The notes under the pieces were generated by a model. That model had not been told where the DNA came from, searched no databases, and was given only the letters and a program-made list of their open reading frames with translations. Positions 18,571 through 26,807 of a stretch of 64,000 bases of DNA are shown piece after piece (the first letter of the stretch is position 1; the number at the start of each line of letters is the position of its first letter). This DNA is from Tolypothrix tenuis PCC 7101. GTDB lineage: Bacteria; Cyanobacteriota; Cyanobacteriia; Cyanobacteriales; Nostocaceae. The stretch covers positions 6,028,979 through 6,092,978 of the forward strand of contig NZ_AP018248.1 of the NCBI RefSeq assembly GCF_002368295.1. The letters are read 5' to 3'. The translations under genes were made by a program, and so were the position numbers.

Positions 18571-18969
18571 CTATGGCAATAATCTGGCAAAAATTACACC
18601 TAACTGAATACAGATAATTCCTAATATGGCACTACCTGCCCAATAGCCAGTTGCAATTAATAAATTACCACTACGGATTAAGCCGATAGTATCTAAGCCA
18701 TAAGTAGAAAAAGTTGTATATGCCCCTAAAAATCCGGTGGCTACCATTAACTTGATTTCTGGAGAAATAATTTCCACTTTCTCTAGAGTTAAGGTGGCGA
18801 AAAAGCCCATAGCTAAACAACCACTCAAATTAATAAAAAAAGTGCCATAGGGAAAACTGATGCCAAAGCGATTAGCAAACCATAATGTTAGATAATATCG
18901 GCTTAAAGCACCTGCGATCGCGCCTAAACTAATAGCGATGGGATTACGTAAATTAGGGTCTTGTAACAT
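18571..18969 (-). CDS. crcB: Fluoride exporter (Fluc/CrcB)
   Basis: A small four-helix membrane protein of 132 residues that forms a dual-topology dimeric F- channel and protects the cell from fluoride. Signatures are GAIAGALSRYYL, YGTFFINLSGCLAMGF (with the conserved Asn) and GFLGAYTTFSTYG, which holds the fluoride-lining Thr/Ser/Phe residues. ATG 18969 is the start. A fluoride riboswitch was looked for upstream and not recognised. Only one crcB copy is visible here, in keeping with a homodimer. Confidence 0.9.
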   Translation of the reverse strand: MLQDPNLRNPIAISLGAIAGALSRYYLTLWFANRFGISFPYGTFFINLSGCLAMGFFATLTLEKVEIISPEIKLMVATGFLGAYTTFSTYGLDTIGLIRSGNLLIATGYWAGSAILGIICIQLGVIFARLLP

Positions 18970-19114
18970 ATTACAAAACTCAGCATTGAAATTGGTAAAT
19001 ATAGTTATTTATACACCAAAAGAAAGAATTAACTTCATACCATTAGTAGAAGTATTGAGTTGGGTAATTTTTTAAGTTATAGCAAAAGCAGAAGAAAGAA
19101 TTAAGCGTAAAAGC

Positions 19115-19471
19115 ATGACAACTACTACAAATTACCAATCTCTGATTGATATTTGCATTCAAAATTGTCTTGATTGTGTACGCGATTGCGAAAACTGTGC
19201 TGATGCTTGTTTACATAGCGAGATGGTACAGATGATGGCTGAATGTATCAGGCTGTGCCAAGACTGCGCTGATATTTGTACAGTCTGCACTCGCTTGATG
19301 GCACGCAATTCGCCTTTGTATCCTCATCTGTGTAATTTATGTGCGGAAGCTTGCGATCGCTGTGGTAGAGAATGTGATAAACATCACCATGACCATTGCC
19401 GACGCTGTGCTGCATCTTGTCACCGTTGTGCTGATTCTTGCCGTCAATTAGCTAGTGCGAGTAAAATTTGA
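19115..19471 (+). CDS. Cysteine-rich four-helix copper-storage-like protein (Csp/DUF326)
   Basis: A protein of 118 residues with about 21 cysteines, mostly in CxxxC or CxxC spacing along predicted helices (CIQNCLDCVRDCENCADAC; CNLCAEACDRCGREC) plus a His patch (DKHHHDHC). This is the pattern of Csp3-like four-helix-bundle proteins, which bind many Cu(I) ions in the core of each bundle. There is no signal peptide or Tat motif, so a cytosolic Csp3-type store is more likely than a periplasmic Csp1. It starts at ATG 19115, and no copper ATPase or CsoR regulator is nearby. Zn or another soft metal is possible. Confidence 0.8.
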   Translation: MTTTTNYQSLIDICIQNCLDCVRDCENCADACLHSEMVQMMAECIRLCQDCADICTVCTRLMARNSPLYPHLCNLCAEACDRCGRECDKHHHDHCRRCAASCHRCADSCRQLASASKI

Positions 19472-19550
19472 AAATTTCCTAATGAGGTTCTCAGCCTTCA
19501 AATTAAGGGCTAAGGGACTGACAAATAAAAAAATATCCCAGTATTTATTG

Positions 19551-19604
19551 TGGGGTAGACATCTTGTCCGCCCAGTTGATGTGGCGGGCATCTTGTCCGC
19601 CCCA
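19551..19604. repeat. CATCTTGTCCGCCC direct/inverted repeat
   Basis: The string CATCTTGTCCGCCC occurs twice (about 19560 and 19590), bounded by GGGG/CCCC so that GGCGG...CCGCC and TGGGG...CCCCA can pair. It is an intergenic repeat of the kind scattered in Nostoc-type genomes. The rest of the gap between 19472 and 19897 shows no gene; an AGGAG at about 19883 serves htpX. Confidence 0.6.
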
Positions 19605-19897
19605 CAAGATGGAATAATTTATTTCTTAGACATCCCTAAAGTCCTGACTAAGTATTTATTGAGTATGACAATACTTAATTCTTAATAAAGAAGTAATTTA
19701 TAATACAGTTCATTTTTCCCAAGAATTCTATAAAGCGAAGTTAATAGTATTTTTGCAACTTGAGTGGGAAAACCGTACTGAATTGGAGCGTAATTTCTAC
19801 CTGTTAAATAACTGTTGAGGTGGTTAGAATCATAGTACGGCTTGAGTAATGCTGTTGTTTAAAAAATCAATTACAGCATTAGTAGGAGAGCAAAAAT

Positions 19898-20767
19898 ATG
19901 GGAAATCAATTCAAAACTTTAGTATTGCTAGCTACTCTTAGTGGCTTATTAATTGCAATTAGTTACTGGATAATTGGCGGCAGTACTGGGTTAATTATAG
20001 GTATTGGTTTAGCAGCAGTCACAAACCTATTTTCCTGGTATCAATCAGATAAAATTGCGTTGGCTGTATATCGCGCCCAACCTGTAAGTGAAGCAGAAGC
20101 ACCGAAGCTTTATCGCATGGTGCAAAAGTTATCTCAGCGGGCAAATATCCCCATGCCAGGAGTTTATATTGTCCCTAGCCAAACTGCTAATGCTTTCGCT
20201 ACAGGACGCGATCCAGAACACGCGGCTGTTGCTGTTACAGAAGGAATTTTGCAGATATTACCAGAGGATGAACTCGAAGGCGTAATTGCCCACGAACTCA
20301 CCCACATTATTAATCGTGACACCCTAACACAAGCTGTTGCAGCCACCATCGCTGGTGCAATTTCATTCTTGGCGCAAATGGTAAGTTATAGCTTATGGTT
20401 TGGCGGTGGTTCACGTGACGATGATAGAGGTGGAAATCCTTTAGGTGTTTTATTAACAGTATTACTTGCACCTTTAGCTGCCACAATTATTCAGTTAGGT
20501 ATCTCCCGTACCAGAGAATTTTCTGCTGATGCTGGGGCTGGGAAACTAACAGGTAATCCTCGTGCTTTAGCTAGGGCATTGCAACGTTTAGAAGCTACAG
20601 CTAGACAGTTACCTTTGGATGCTAATCCAGCTTTTGAACCATTATTAATTATCAATCCAATTTCTGGAAAGTTTCTTGGTAACTTGTTCTCTAGTCATCC
20701 ATCTACTGAGGATCGTGTTGAGCAATTGCTGAAATTAGAGCAACAATTGACAACTACAACTTATTAA
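19898..20767 (+). CDS. htpX: HtpX-family zinc metalloprotease (M48)
   Basis: A membrane protease that degrades misfolded membrane proteins. It has two N-terminal hydrophobic helices (about residues 8-26 and 29-46), the zinc site HELTH at 132-136, two more helices at about 142-165 and 180-200, and the third zinc ligand Glu in SRTREFSADAGAG. Its 289 residues are normal for HtpX. ATG 19898 has AGGAG about ten bases upstream. It probably acts in the plasma or thylakoid membrane alongside FtsH-type proteases. Confidence 0.9.
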   Translation: MGNQFKTLVLLATLSGLLIAISYWIIGGSTGLIIGIGLAAVTNLFSWYQSDKIALAVYRAQPVSEAEAPKLYRMVQKLSQRANIPMPGVYIVPSQTANAFATGRDPEHAAVAVTEGILQILPEDELEGVIAHELTHIINRDTLTQAVAATIAGAISFLAQMVSYSLWFGGGSRDDDRGGNPLGVLLTVLLAPLAATIIQLGISRTREFSADAGAGKLTGNPRALARALQRLEATARQLPLDANPAFEPLLIINPISGKFLGNLFSSHPSTEDRVEQLLKLEQQLTTTTY

Positions 20768-20785
20768 GTTGAAGTCAAAAGTCAC

Positions 20786-20813
20786 AGAGACGCGACTAAT
20801 CGCGTCTGTACTC
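20786..20813. repeat. GACGCGA-TCGCGTC hairpin repeat
   Basis: The palindrome GAGACGCGACTAATCGCGTCTGTA lies 20 bases after htpX. It belongs to a family seen again at about 43960, twice at 56070-56118 and twice inside the coding region at 57107-57185. It may double as a terminator, but there is no U-tract. Confidence 0.6.
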
Positions 20814-20898
20814 AAAAGTCAAATTATTAGCGGCTAATTAGTACAGGGTGCAATTCTTAATTGGATAAGAAAATTTGCAATTTAAGGATGTTTTAGCT

Positions 20899-21297
20899 AT
20901 GACTGACAATAACTTTGAATCAACAGTAGTAGTAGAAATTAGTCCTCAAACTCACGAATTAGTAGAAACTGAAATGGCTGGCGAAACTGATGAAGTCAAG
21001 CGCGAAACTAAAGCGTTAATTGAAGCACTCAAAAGACGCGCCCAAACTGAAGCCGAATCAGCAGGTACTCTTACCCGCGAAACCTATTTAAATGCTGTAC
21101 GCCAAGCGCGGGAAGCTTTAGAAGGGGAAAAACTCATAGAACGCGATCGCATTGAACGTTCTTGGGCGGTAATGCAGGATGAAGCTGAAAAAAATTGGCA
21201 CCTGCTAATTAAAGAGATTACAGGATTTGGCGATCGCGTGCAAAGTGCCGCTAAAGCTGCTTGGGAAGCTTTCAACGCCCCTCGCCCTCAAAGTTAA
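20899..21297 (+). CDS. Small charged helical protein, hypothetical
   Basis: A protein of 132 residues, Glu/Lys/Arg-rich and predicted to be almost wholly helical from residue 30 onward (KRETKALIEALKRRAQTEAE), with no membrane segment. The frame can be read from a TTG at 20875, but ATG 20899 is the better start, with AAGGA about ten bases upstream. I do not recognise the family. It follows htpX in the same direction after a hairpin repeat, so it is probably transcribed separately. Confidence 0.6.
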   Translation: MTDNNFESTVVVEISPQTHELVETEMAGETDEVKRETKALIEALKRRAQTEAESAGTLTRETYLNAVRQAREALEGEKLIERDRIERSWAVMQDEAEKNWHLLIKEITGFGDRVQSAAKAAWEAFNAPRPQS

Positions 21298-21377
21298 TTA
21301 GATAACTCTGAGGAGAATTACTACCTCAAATTGAAGAAAAGCAGATTCACTAATAGCAATTAAAATAGAATAAATGG

Positions 21378-21406
21378 GTAAGGGCACAACATTGTTGTGC
21401 CCTTAC
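21378..21406. terminator. Perfect 13-bp hairpin
   Basis: GTAAGGGCACAAC, loop ATT, GTTGTGCCCTTAC. It stands about 80 bases after the plus-strand gene ending at 21297. The absence of a long U-tract makes it a candidate bidirectional terminator or another GGGCAC-type dispersed palindrome. Confidence 0.45.
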
Positions 21407-21422
21407 AAATAGTTTATATAGC

Positions 21423-21756
21423 AATACAGTTCAGTTAAGCTCATTAGGGATCAATACTTGTCGGTTAAGGGGAAAAGGGGAAGGGGAAAAGGGGCAAGAA
21501 AAAACCTTTAACCCTTACCCTTTTACCATTTCCCCAAACCAAATTAAGAGTTGAAAATCTTTAACCGAGCAGTATTGCATTAGGGATTGATTTGTCACTT
21601 ATTAAAGAAACCAGAAGAATTGGGGGATTCTCCCCCAAACCCCCGATTGGGTGACGGTTGCGTCCCCCAAACCCCCTCCAAAATGATTGTTCTGTTTTTT
21701 TGTTGAGTAACTAGTTTTTTGGTTTTGTTATCAATTAATTTTCTTAACTGAACTGT
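21423..21756. mobile_element. MITE-like element R4, interrupted by R3
   Basis: An element with terminal inverted repeats around ACAGTTCAGTTAAG and CTTAACTGAACTGT. Apart from an inserted R3 element at 21452-21577 plus its duplicated target, it matches the uninterrupted copy at 39942-40143 in reverse orientation, including the GGGGGATTCTCCCCC and GATTGGGTGACGGTTGCG interior. No clear target duplication remains at its outer ends. The right end stops about ten bases short of the stop codon of the neighbouring minus-strand gene. Confidence 0.75.
21452..21577. mobile_element. MITE-like element R3 (10-bp target duplication), nested in R4
   Basis: A 126-bp element whose ends are imperfect inverted repeats: CAATACTTGTCGGTTAAGG and CTTTAACCGAGCAGTATTG. 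It is flanked by an exact 10-bp duplication CATTAGGGAT (21442-21451 and 21578-21587). The interior is purine-rich on one side and pyrimidine-rich on the other and can fold on itself; it has no reading frame. Sister copies are at 25221-25332 and 39026-39150. Confidence 0.85.
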
Positions 21757-21766
21757 TGTGAATGAC

Positions 21767-22447
21767 TCAGCGTGCCCAGTAGGTAGCGTGCCACATCCAG
21801 ACAAATGCAAAGGCGCAAATTAAGGCACCTAAATTCCATTTGACAGAATTTCTGATCAGATCATCATACGTATTATTCTTGGCTACTTTAGCTTGATTAG
21901 TGATTTTTGTTTCTAATTGTCCCATTTGTAAAAGTAATTCATTCTTCAATTTTTGGGTTTCCTGTAACTCAGGTGTATTCTTTGGGGAATTTAAAGATTT
22001 AAAAACTTTATTCATATCTTCAGTAGTTTTCGCTTGATTTAATAGTGACTTTGCTTGTCGGATTTGAAGAATTTGTTGCGAAGACTGATTGTTAATTTGG
22101 ATAAGGTTTTGATTATTAAGTCGCAATGTATTATGAATACCTAAAGGTAATAATAATATAAATCCAATCCCAGCTAATAAAGCAGCCCAGGATAATATTT
22201 TTAATAGATAAATTTCTCTTTTATCACGATAAATTCTTTCTCCGAAAAATACCAATATTAAAGCTATTAAAGGTAAAGGTGCGTGTTCTACTAGCGCTCC
22301 CAGCATTTGAAATTCCCAGACAGCATTGGTAAAATGCCAAGGTAAAAAAATATTAACAACATCTATTGCTGCCAATAATAATAAAATATATCCGACAACA
22401 CGTAAATTAAAAATAGAATTCCAGTATTCATCTTCAAATTGATTCAT
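21767..22447 (-). CDS. HpsJ-like membrane protein of the cyanoexosortase locus
   Basis: A protein of 226 residues with three N-terminal membrane helices (about 15-36, 48-68, 80-102), a soluble Gln/Asn/Lys-rich region with a likely coiled coil (about 105-195) and a C-terminal helix (about 203-222, WNLGALICAFAFVWMWHATY). The layout resembles the HpsJ family linked to hormogonium polysaccharide secretion and to exosortase loci. It lies 28 bases downstream of the exosortase-associated gene on the same strand, so it is very likely the last gene of that operon. The HpsJ assignment rests on topology, neighbours and partial resemblance. Confidence 0.6.
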   Translation of the reverse strand: MNQFEDEYWNSIFNLRVVGYILLLLAAIDVVNIFLPWHFTNAVWEFQMLGALVEHAPLPLIALILVFFGERIYRDKREIYLLKILSWAALLAGIGFILLLPLGIHNTLRLNNQNLIQINNQSSQQILQIRQAKSLLNQAKTTEDMNKVFKSLNSPKNTPELQETQKLKNELLLQMGQLETKITNQAKVAKNNTYDDLIRNSVKWNLGALICAFAFVWMWHATYWAR

Positions 22448-22475
22448 AAGTAATAATTCCTGTTTATTTAAAAGA

Positions 22476-23192
22476 TTAAGGTTTAGGAAAGTGATAACTC
22501 CACCATGAATAAGAATTCAACCAAGCTTTTTCTAAACGCTGATAAGCGCTGTGAGAGTTAAAGCCATTAATTGGTGTAGATAAATGCGCCCATAAACAAC
22601 GCCTATCGAAAAAGCTTTCTTTACCTAATAACCAAGAGAAAAAACGATGAAAACTCAGATTATACAGATGGCGATTTCTCATAAATTCCTCTGAATTCAC
22701 TGTACTTTCACCTTGGGGATTAATACAGCTACTTAAATATGCTTTATTTTTATAAGTAAATAAACCATAATAGCCTATTCCAGGTTGATGACTTACAGTC
22801 TGAAATAGCTTGCTTATAGGTAATTTTATATCTGTATTCTTGTAGATCATTCCTTCAACATTTCCTAAGGTTCCCACAACATAACGCATCTCTATATCTA
22901 TAGGAATGCTGTCATAGTAATATCGATACCGTCTCCCAGAAATTACAGCATCATATTGCTTTGGTTGCTGTACAACTATATCAGTCAAAGCTTGGCTTTT
23001 CCAGATTGTATTTTTGTCCAAGACTACAGTTTCTGGGAACACAAACGGTTGAATTTTCTGGATAGTTGTATTTGGTGCAAAAATTAGTTTAGCTATAGTC
23101 AAGAAAACACTCACAGAAGTTACAACTAGCAATCCTAGTCGTGGTTCGATTTGGAATTTGATTTTTGGCTTTGATTTAGTTAATCCTGTCAT
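22476..23192 (-). CDS. Cyanoexosortase A-associated protein
   Basis: A protein of 238 residues with one N-terminal membrane anchor (about 18-38) and an extracytoplasmic domain containing GRRYRYYYDSIPIDIEMRYV. It overlaps the exosortase gene by four bases (ATGA), so translation is coupled. Position, size and single anchor match the exosortase-associated (EpsI-like) proteins that accompany cyanobacterial exosortases. These are thought to help transpeptidation or to couple it to polysaccharide export. No catalytic motif is apparent. Confidence 0.7.
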   Translation of the reverse strand: MTGLTKSKPKIKFQIEPRLGLLVVTSVSVFLTIAKLIFAPNTTIQKIQPFVFPETVVLDKNTIWKSQALTDIVVQQPKQYDAVISGRRYRYYYDSIPIDIEMRYVVGTLGNVEGMIYKNTDIKLPISKLFQTVSHQPGIGYYGLFTYKNKAYLSSCINPQGESTVNSEEFMRNRHLYNLSFHRFFSWLLGKESFFDRRCLWAHLSTPINGFNSHSAYQRLEKAWLNSYSWWSYHFPKP

Positions 23193-24040
23193 GCTGATTT
23201 ATATTGTTGTAATATCCAATAACATACATACACAAAAGCCAAAATTGAAAATGTAGAAAATATCTGACTTCCTGCACCTTCATGCCAATATTCAAATCCT
23301 TGATGATTTGAAGCAGCTACCAAAAGTGTCATCAATACTAACCGAAATATATTAATTACAAATCCTAAAAATATAGCCACAATTGGCAACATAATTTTGT
23401 GAAATATTTTTATAGGGAACACTAATATAAATAGCAATGATAGTTGCAGCAATATTAAAATTGCATTTAAACCCGAACAAGCAGGATATATTTCAATACC
23501 ACCTGTGGGGAGAATGACATTGACACCTTGTCGAGAAACTGTAAATCCTAAGTACCACAGCACAAAGGTAGAAAATTTTGCAGCTAAGATGCTGACATTA
23601 AAATTACTGTTAATGAAACCCAATATTAAACTTTCAGATAATAGCAGCAGTAAAATTGTAAATTCTTGAATATATTGCTTTAATCCCCGGATACCGGAAG
23701 CTATTAAAGCTAAACCCAAAAATGATATTAAAGCTGATATTTTTACAAAAATTGAATCAAACCAAAGCAAACTGAGGCTTTTGACTAGAAGAACAAAAAT
23801 TAATAATAATCCTAAAAAAGTAGATATAATATCACTTTCTAAACTTAGATGATCTCGCTTTTTCCAGATTAAATATAATATCGATGCCCAAAATAAACAC
23901 CGAATAGTTACAGCATCTAAACTAGCGATAAATTTCCCAGCTAAATCTAATTGAATAATAATTAAACCAACAGCGATCGCACACAACCAAAAATTAGGTT
24001 TTTGTAACTTCTCAATAATATTAAAGCCAGATATCTTCAT
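23189..24040 (-). CDS. crtA: Cyanoexosortase (membrane protein-sorting transpeptidase)
   Basis: A polytopic protein of 283 residues with about eight helices. The exosortase catalytic triad is visible: Cys188 in YPACSGLNAI, Arg233 in INIFRLVLM and His253 in YWHEGAGSQIFS. Exosortases cleave PEP-CTERM-type signals at the outer face of the membrane and are proposed to transfer the protein to an anchor. The neighbouring associated protein and the VPY-x-FS-type sorting signal of the upstream gene point to the cyanobacterial class, probably A; here crtA means cyanoexosortase A, not carotenoid oxygenase. Its start codon overlaps the end of the substrate gene by four bases. Confidence 0.85.
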   Translation of the reverse strand: MKISGFNIIEKLQKPNFWLCAIAVGLIIIQLDLAGKFIASLDAVTIRCLFWASILYLIWKKRDHLSLESDIISTFLGLLLIFVLLVKSLSLLWFDSIFVKISALISFLGLALIASGIRGLKQYIQEFTILLLLLSESLILGFINSNFNVSILAAKFSTFVLWYLGFTVSRQGVNVILPTGGIEIYPACSGLNAILILLQLSLLFILVFPIKIFHKIMLPIVAIFLGFVINIFRLVLMTLLVAASNHQGFEYWHEGAGSQIFSTFSILAFVYVCYWILQQYKSA

Positions 24041-24903
24041 GACTTTTTATTTTTCAACCAATTATGAAGCGCACCCCCAGCAATTACTGCTAAAATACCT
24101 GGAGTTGCTGAAAAATTGTAAGGAACTCCAGCAGTGTTATTGTCAAGACTGATAGATTGCAAGTCAATATCTGCGCGTGCTGAAGTGGTATCATCTCCTA
24201 AAAATATAAAGTTAGAAGTTCGATAAACATCACTACCAAATCCACTAGCTGTAGTGTAATCGCGTAGCACACCACTTAAAAGAGTTGTAGTGTTATTAGT
24301 TAGCGTATAGTTGCTACCCACAATGTTCAAAGTATAAGTATTTAGGCTAGATAGCAAACTGGAAACATTAGTTACTTGTTCACCAATAGAGTTAAAAGAA
24401 GAACTAGCCTGAGAAAAAATATCACTATTCCTAAAACCTATTTCTATTCCTTGCTTGTCACTACTGATAGCGATAACGCTAAAGCCAGCACGATAAGCGC
24501 CATTAGTTCCATCATTAACTTGGGAGTTAATTTTGACTGTAAAAGTGAGACTATAACCAGCATTCCTATCTAGTGAGGGAAATAATGAATTGACTAGAGT
24601 AGTAGGAGTGATTACAGAAGGAGAAGCTGAGGTGGTTAAATTATAGTTACTATAACCACCATATATACCATTATTGTTACTCGCACTAGTATTCAAATTG
24701 GTGACACCGTTGCTGAAACTCTGTGTACCACCATTTGGAGAACCAAAAGTTAGCGCAGGTGCATTGTTGAGTTCTGGTGAATTATATAAATTAGGTGTAA
24801 CACCTGATGTTTCATTATAAAGAGTGATGACTCCCGCTATGCTGCGGTTAGCTGTCAGCAGTATGATAAATCCTACGCTGAGAGCAATTATTTTGTTTCT
24901 CAT
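24037..24903 (-). CDS. Secreted protein with PEP-CTERM-like sorting signal
   Basis: A protein of 288 residues. A Sec signal peptide spans about residues 1-23 (ALSVGFIILLTANRSIAG). An Asn/Ser/Thr-rich, beta-rich exported domain follows, of choice-of-anchor-like character with no recognised catalytic motif. The C-terminus is a tripartite sorting tail: the motif VPYNFSATPG, a hydrophobic helix ILAVIAGGAL and the basic end LKNKKS. This is the cyanobacterial variant of the PEP-CTERM signal. It is the first gene of the operon and overlaps the exosortase by four bases, so it is very probably the dedicated substrate. It likely ends up on the cell surface or in the sheath. Confidence 0.8.
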   Translation of the reverse strand: MRNKIIALSVGFIILLTANRSIAGVITLYNETSGVTPNLYNSPELNNAPALTFGSPNGGTQSFSNGVTNLNTSASNNNGIYGGYSNYNLTTSASPSVITPTTLVNSLFPSLDRNAGYSLTFTVKINSQVNDGTNGAYRAGFSVIAISSDKQGIEIGFRNSDIFSQASSSFNSIGEQVTNVSSLLSSLNTYTLNIVGSNYTLTNNTTTLLSGVLRDYTTASGFGSDVYRTSNFIFLGDDTTSARADIDLQSISLDNNTAGVPYNFSATPGILAVIAGGALHNWLKNKKS

Positions 24904-25220
24904 TTAATTTATATATTTCATATTAGTAATTACAGTTATTTTCAAACACCTTAAATATTGATGATTTTCATAAAATAGCAGTTTTGCACGTTAAGCCTGT
25001 TGCCTAACTCAATGCAAATCACCGTAATTATTGCCTGAAACCTCAGAATTATTAGCATCTCCTGGATTTAATGTGTAATTTATCACGCAACATTATATCC
25101 GAGGATTCCAGAAAAGCTTGGGTAGAACAAGGTAAAGAATGTAAATTTTATCTCAATACTGTTACTTAGTATTACTATAAATTGAGATAAAAATTAGCAT
25201 AGGGAAGACTAGACACACAG

Positions 25221-25332
25221 CAATACTGCTTGGTTAAGGATTTTAAACTCTTAATGTGGTTTGGGGAAAAGGTGAAAGGGTAAGGGTTAAAGGTTTTTTC
25301 TTACCCCTTTTACCTTTAACCGACAAGTATTG
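25221..25332. mobile_element. MITE-like element R3, second copy
   Basis: A 112-bp copy with ends CAATACTGCTTGGTTAAGG and TTTAACCGACAAGTATTG. It is flanked by AGACACACAG (25211-25220) and AGACACAAAG (25333-25342), a 10-bp duplication with one change. It lies in the intergenic region 24904-25384, which otherwise shows only AT-rich sequence and presumably the promoter of the exosortase operon. Confidence 0.85.
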
Positions 25333-25384
25333 AGACACAAAGGTATTAGTGTGCGATCGCATCAAGGCGAAGGTAAAATTTGTA

Positions 25385-26395
25385 TTAGCGTGGTTTAATG
25401 CACTTAAGGCGATCGCAACCTAAATGTTGAGTCATCATTGCAGATAGTTGTTGAGAAGCCAAACCATCGATATTTAATTCTCGCTTAATTTGCTCATAGC
25501 TTTCTCCCTGCACTATCCTATTTGCCATTTGCTGAAACTGTGTCCAAGTTAAATCACTTTCTACAAATGCTTTAGCGAGAGTAATTACCAACTCTTCATA
25601 ATCATTATCTTCAAGTTTTGTCATCATCCGGTGTTCAATGTGTAGCGAATCATCAAAACAGTAATACCAAGACTTTGGTTGCTGCTGGAGAACCGTTGTG
25701 AAAAAATCTTGCTGCTTATCACGACTAACAGCGCGATCGCCTTCGCTACAAACCATTAATATAGGAGCAGCAACAGAATTTTCAGCCCGTTTTAACAACG
25801 TTTCTCCTAAGTCTAGAAATATGCGTAATGCGGGAAGCCGAAAACCTTTATAGCCAAAATTACCAGATGCGTCTTTGTTGAACCATTCAAAGTAAATCGG
25901 CAAAATTTTAATTAACCAATCGAATATTAACTGATGACTACCTAAATAAGGTGTGAACAATAAAGCGCGATCAATCAACTGCGGATACTCTAAAGCTAAC
26001 CAAGCTGCTAAAGTTCCACCTGTTGATAATCCACCTACTACGACTTCTTTACCTAAAGTTTTGGCAATTTCTAACCAATCCAGCACAAATTGTTGATAAG
26101 TCTGAATGTTTGTAGGAAGTGGTGGCGGATTTTTGCGGTTCCATGCACCTGAGAGTCCATGACCAGGTTGTAAAGGAACTAAAACGTTGTATCCTTGATG
26201 GAAAAACGCTTTACCAATTGGCTCAAATTGGTAAGGCCCGGCTGTAAACCCATGCAAGAATAGACATACTTTGTCAGTGGAGTGAGGATGAACAAAGAAT
26301 TTAGAACGACAAGCTTCGTTTTTGAGTCCAATTATAGACTCTGATTGATAAATTTCCTCAAGGATATCTGCTGTCTTCTGAATATTAATTGTCAC
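25385..26395 (-). CDS. Alpha/beta hydrolase (esterase/lipase-like)
   Basis: A soluble hydrolase of 336 residues. The oxyanion region CLFLHGFTAGPYQF, the nucleophile elbow GGLSTGG (catalytic Ser) and a late His in SLHIEHRMM are present, as in carboxylesterase or monoacylglycerol-lipase-like enzymes. The substrate is unknown. A C-terminal helical extension of about 60 residues follows the catalytic core. The frame can be extended to a TTG at 26416, but those codons lie in a dispersed repeat also found upstream of mmsA; GTG 26395 with GGAG upstream is preferred. Confidence 0.75.
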   Translation of the reverse strand: MTINIQKTADILEEIYQSESIIGLKNEACRSKFFVHPHSTDKVCLFLHGFTAGPYQFEPIGKAFFHQGYNVLVPLQPGHGLSGAWNRKNPPPLPTNIQTYQQFVLDWLEIAKTLGKEVVVGGLSTGGTLAAWLALEYPQLIDRALLFTPYLGSHQLIFDWLIKILPIYFEWFNKDASGNFGYKGFRLPALRIFLDLGETLLKRAENSVAAPILMVCSEGDRAVSRDKQQDFFTTVLQQQPKSWYYCFDDSLHIEHRMMTKLEDNDYEELVITLAKAFVESDLTWTQFQQMANRIVQGESYEQIKRELNIDGLASQQLSAMMTQHLGCDRLKCIKPR

Positions 26396-26600
26396 GCCGC
26401 TTTGCTCCAAATTCAAAATTAATAATTTCCTTAAATAAATTCAAGTGACTCAATATTGTTGAGTCATTTTTTCACTAATCTTATTTTTGAATGTATTGTT
26501 GTAGAATTTACCTCAACAATATAAGCAGCCACATCCAACTAACGTAGTAATTTATAGCGACTATGTTTAAAATTAAGCGATCGCAAAAGGGCTAATCAAT

Positions 26601-26745
26601 AGACCTCTTGCACAAATGTAAAATTTGCCCTCATCCCCCAACCCCTGCTCCCAATTTTGGGAGAAGTGAAGTAAATTTCAAAGTCCCTCTCCCAAGCGTG
26701 GGAGAGGGATTTAGGGTGAGGGCTTTGGATTCATGCAAGAGATGT
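26601..26745. mobile_element. Palindromic intergenic element with CTCTTGCA ends
   Basis: The ends AGACCTCTTGCA and TGCAAGAGATGTA are inverted repeats. The interior CCCTCATCCCCCAACCCC...CTCCCAAGCGTGGGAGAGGG...GGGTGAGGGC folds on itself. It resembles the CCCTCACCCC-containing elements elsewhere in the window but has different ends. It lies 60 bp upstream of the caspase-GUN4 gene in the gap 26396-26807, which otherwise shows nothing. Confidence 0.55.
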
Positions 26746-26807
26746 ATACTGTATAAAATATAAAATTAGAGAAAATTTGCGTATTTTAACGGAACTAAGC
26801 AAGCAAA

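Noticed and set aside
18970..19114. Fluoride riboswitch upstream of crcB
   Set aside because: The typical crcB-motif pseudoknot blocks are not visible in the short region.
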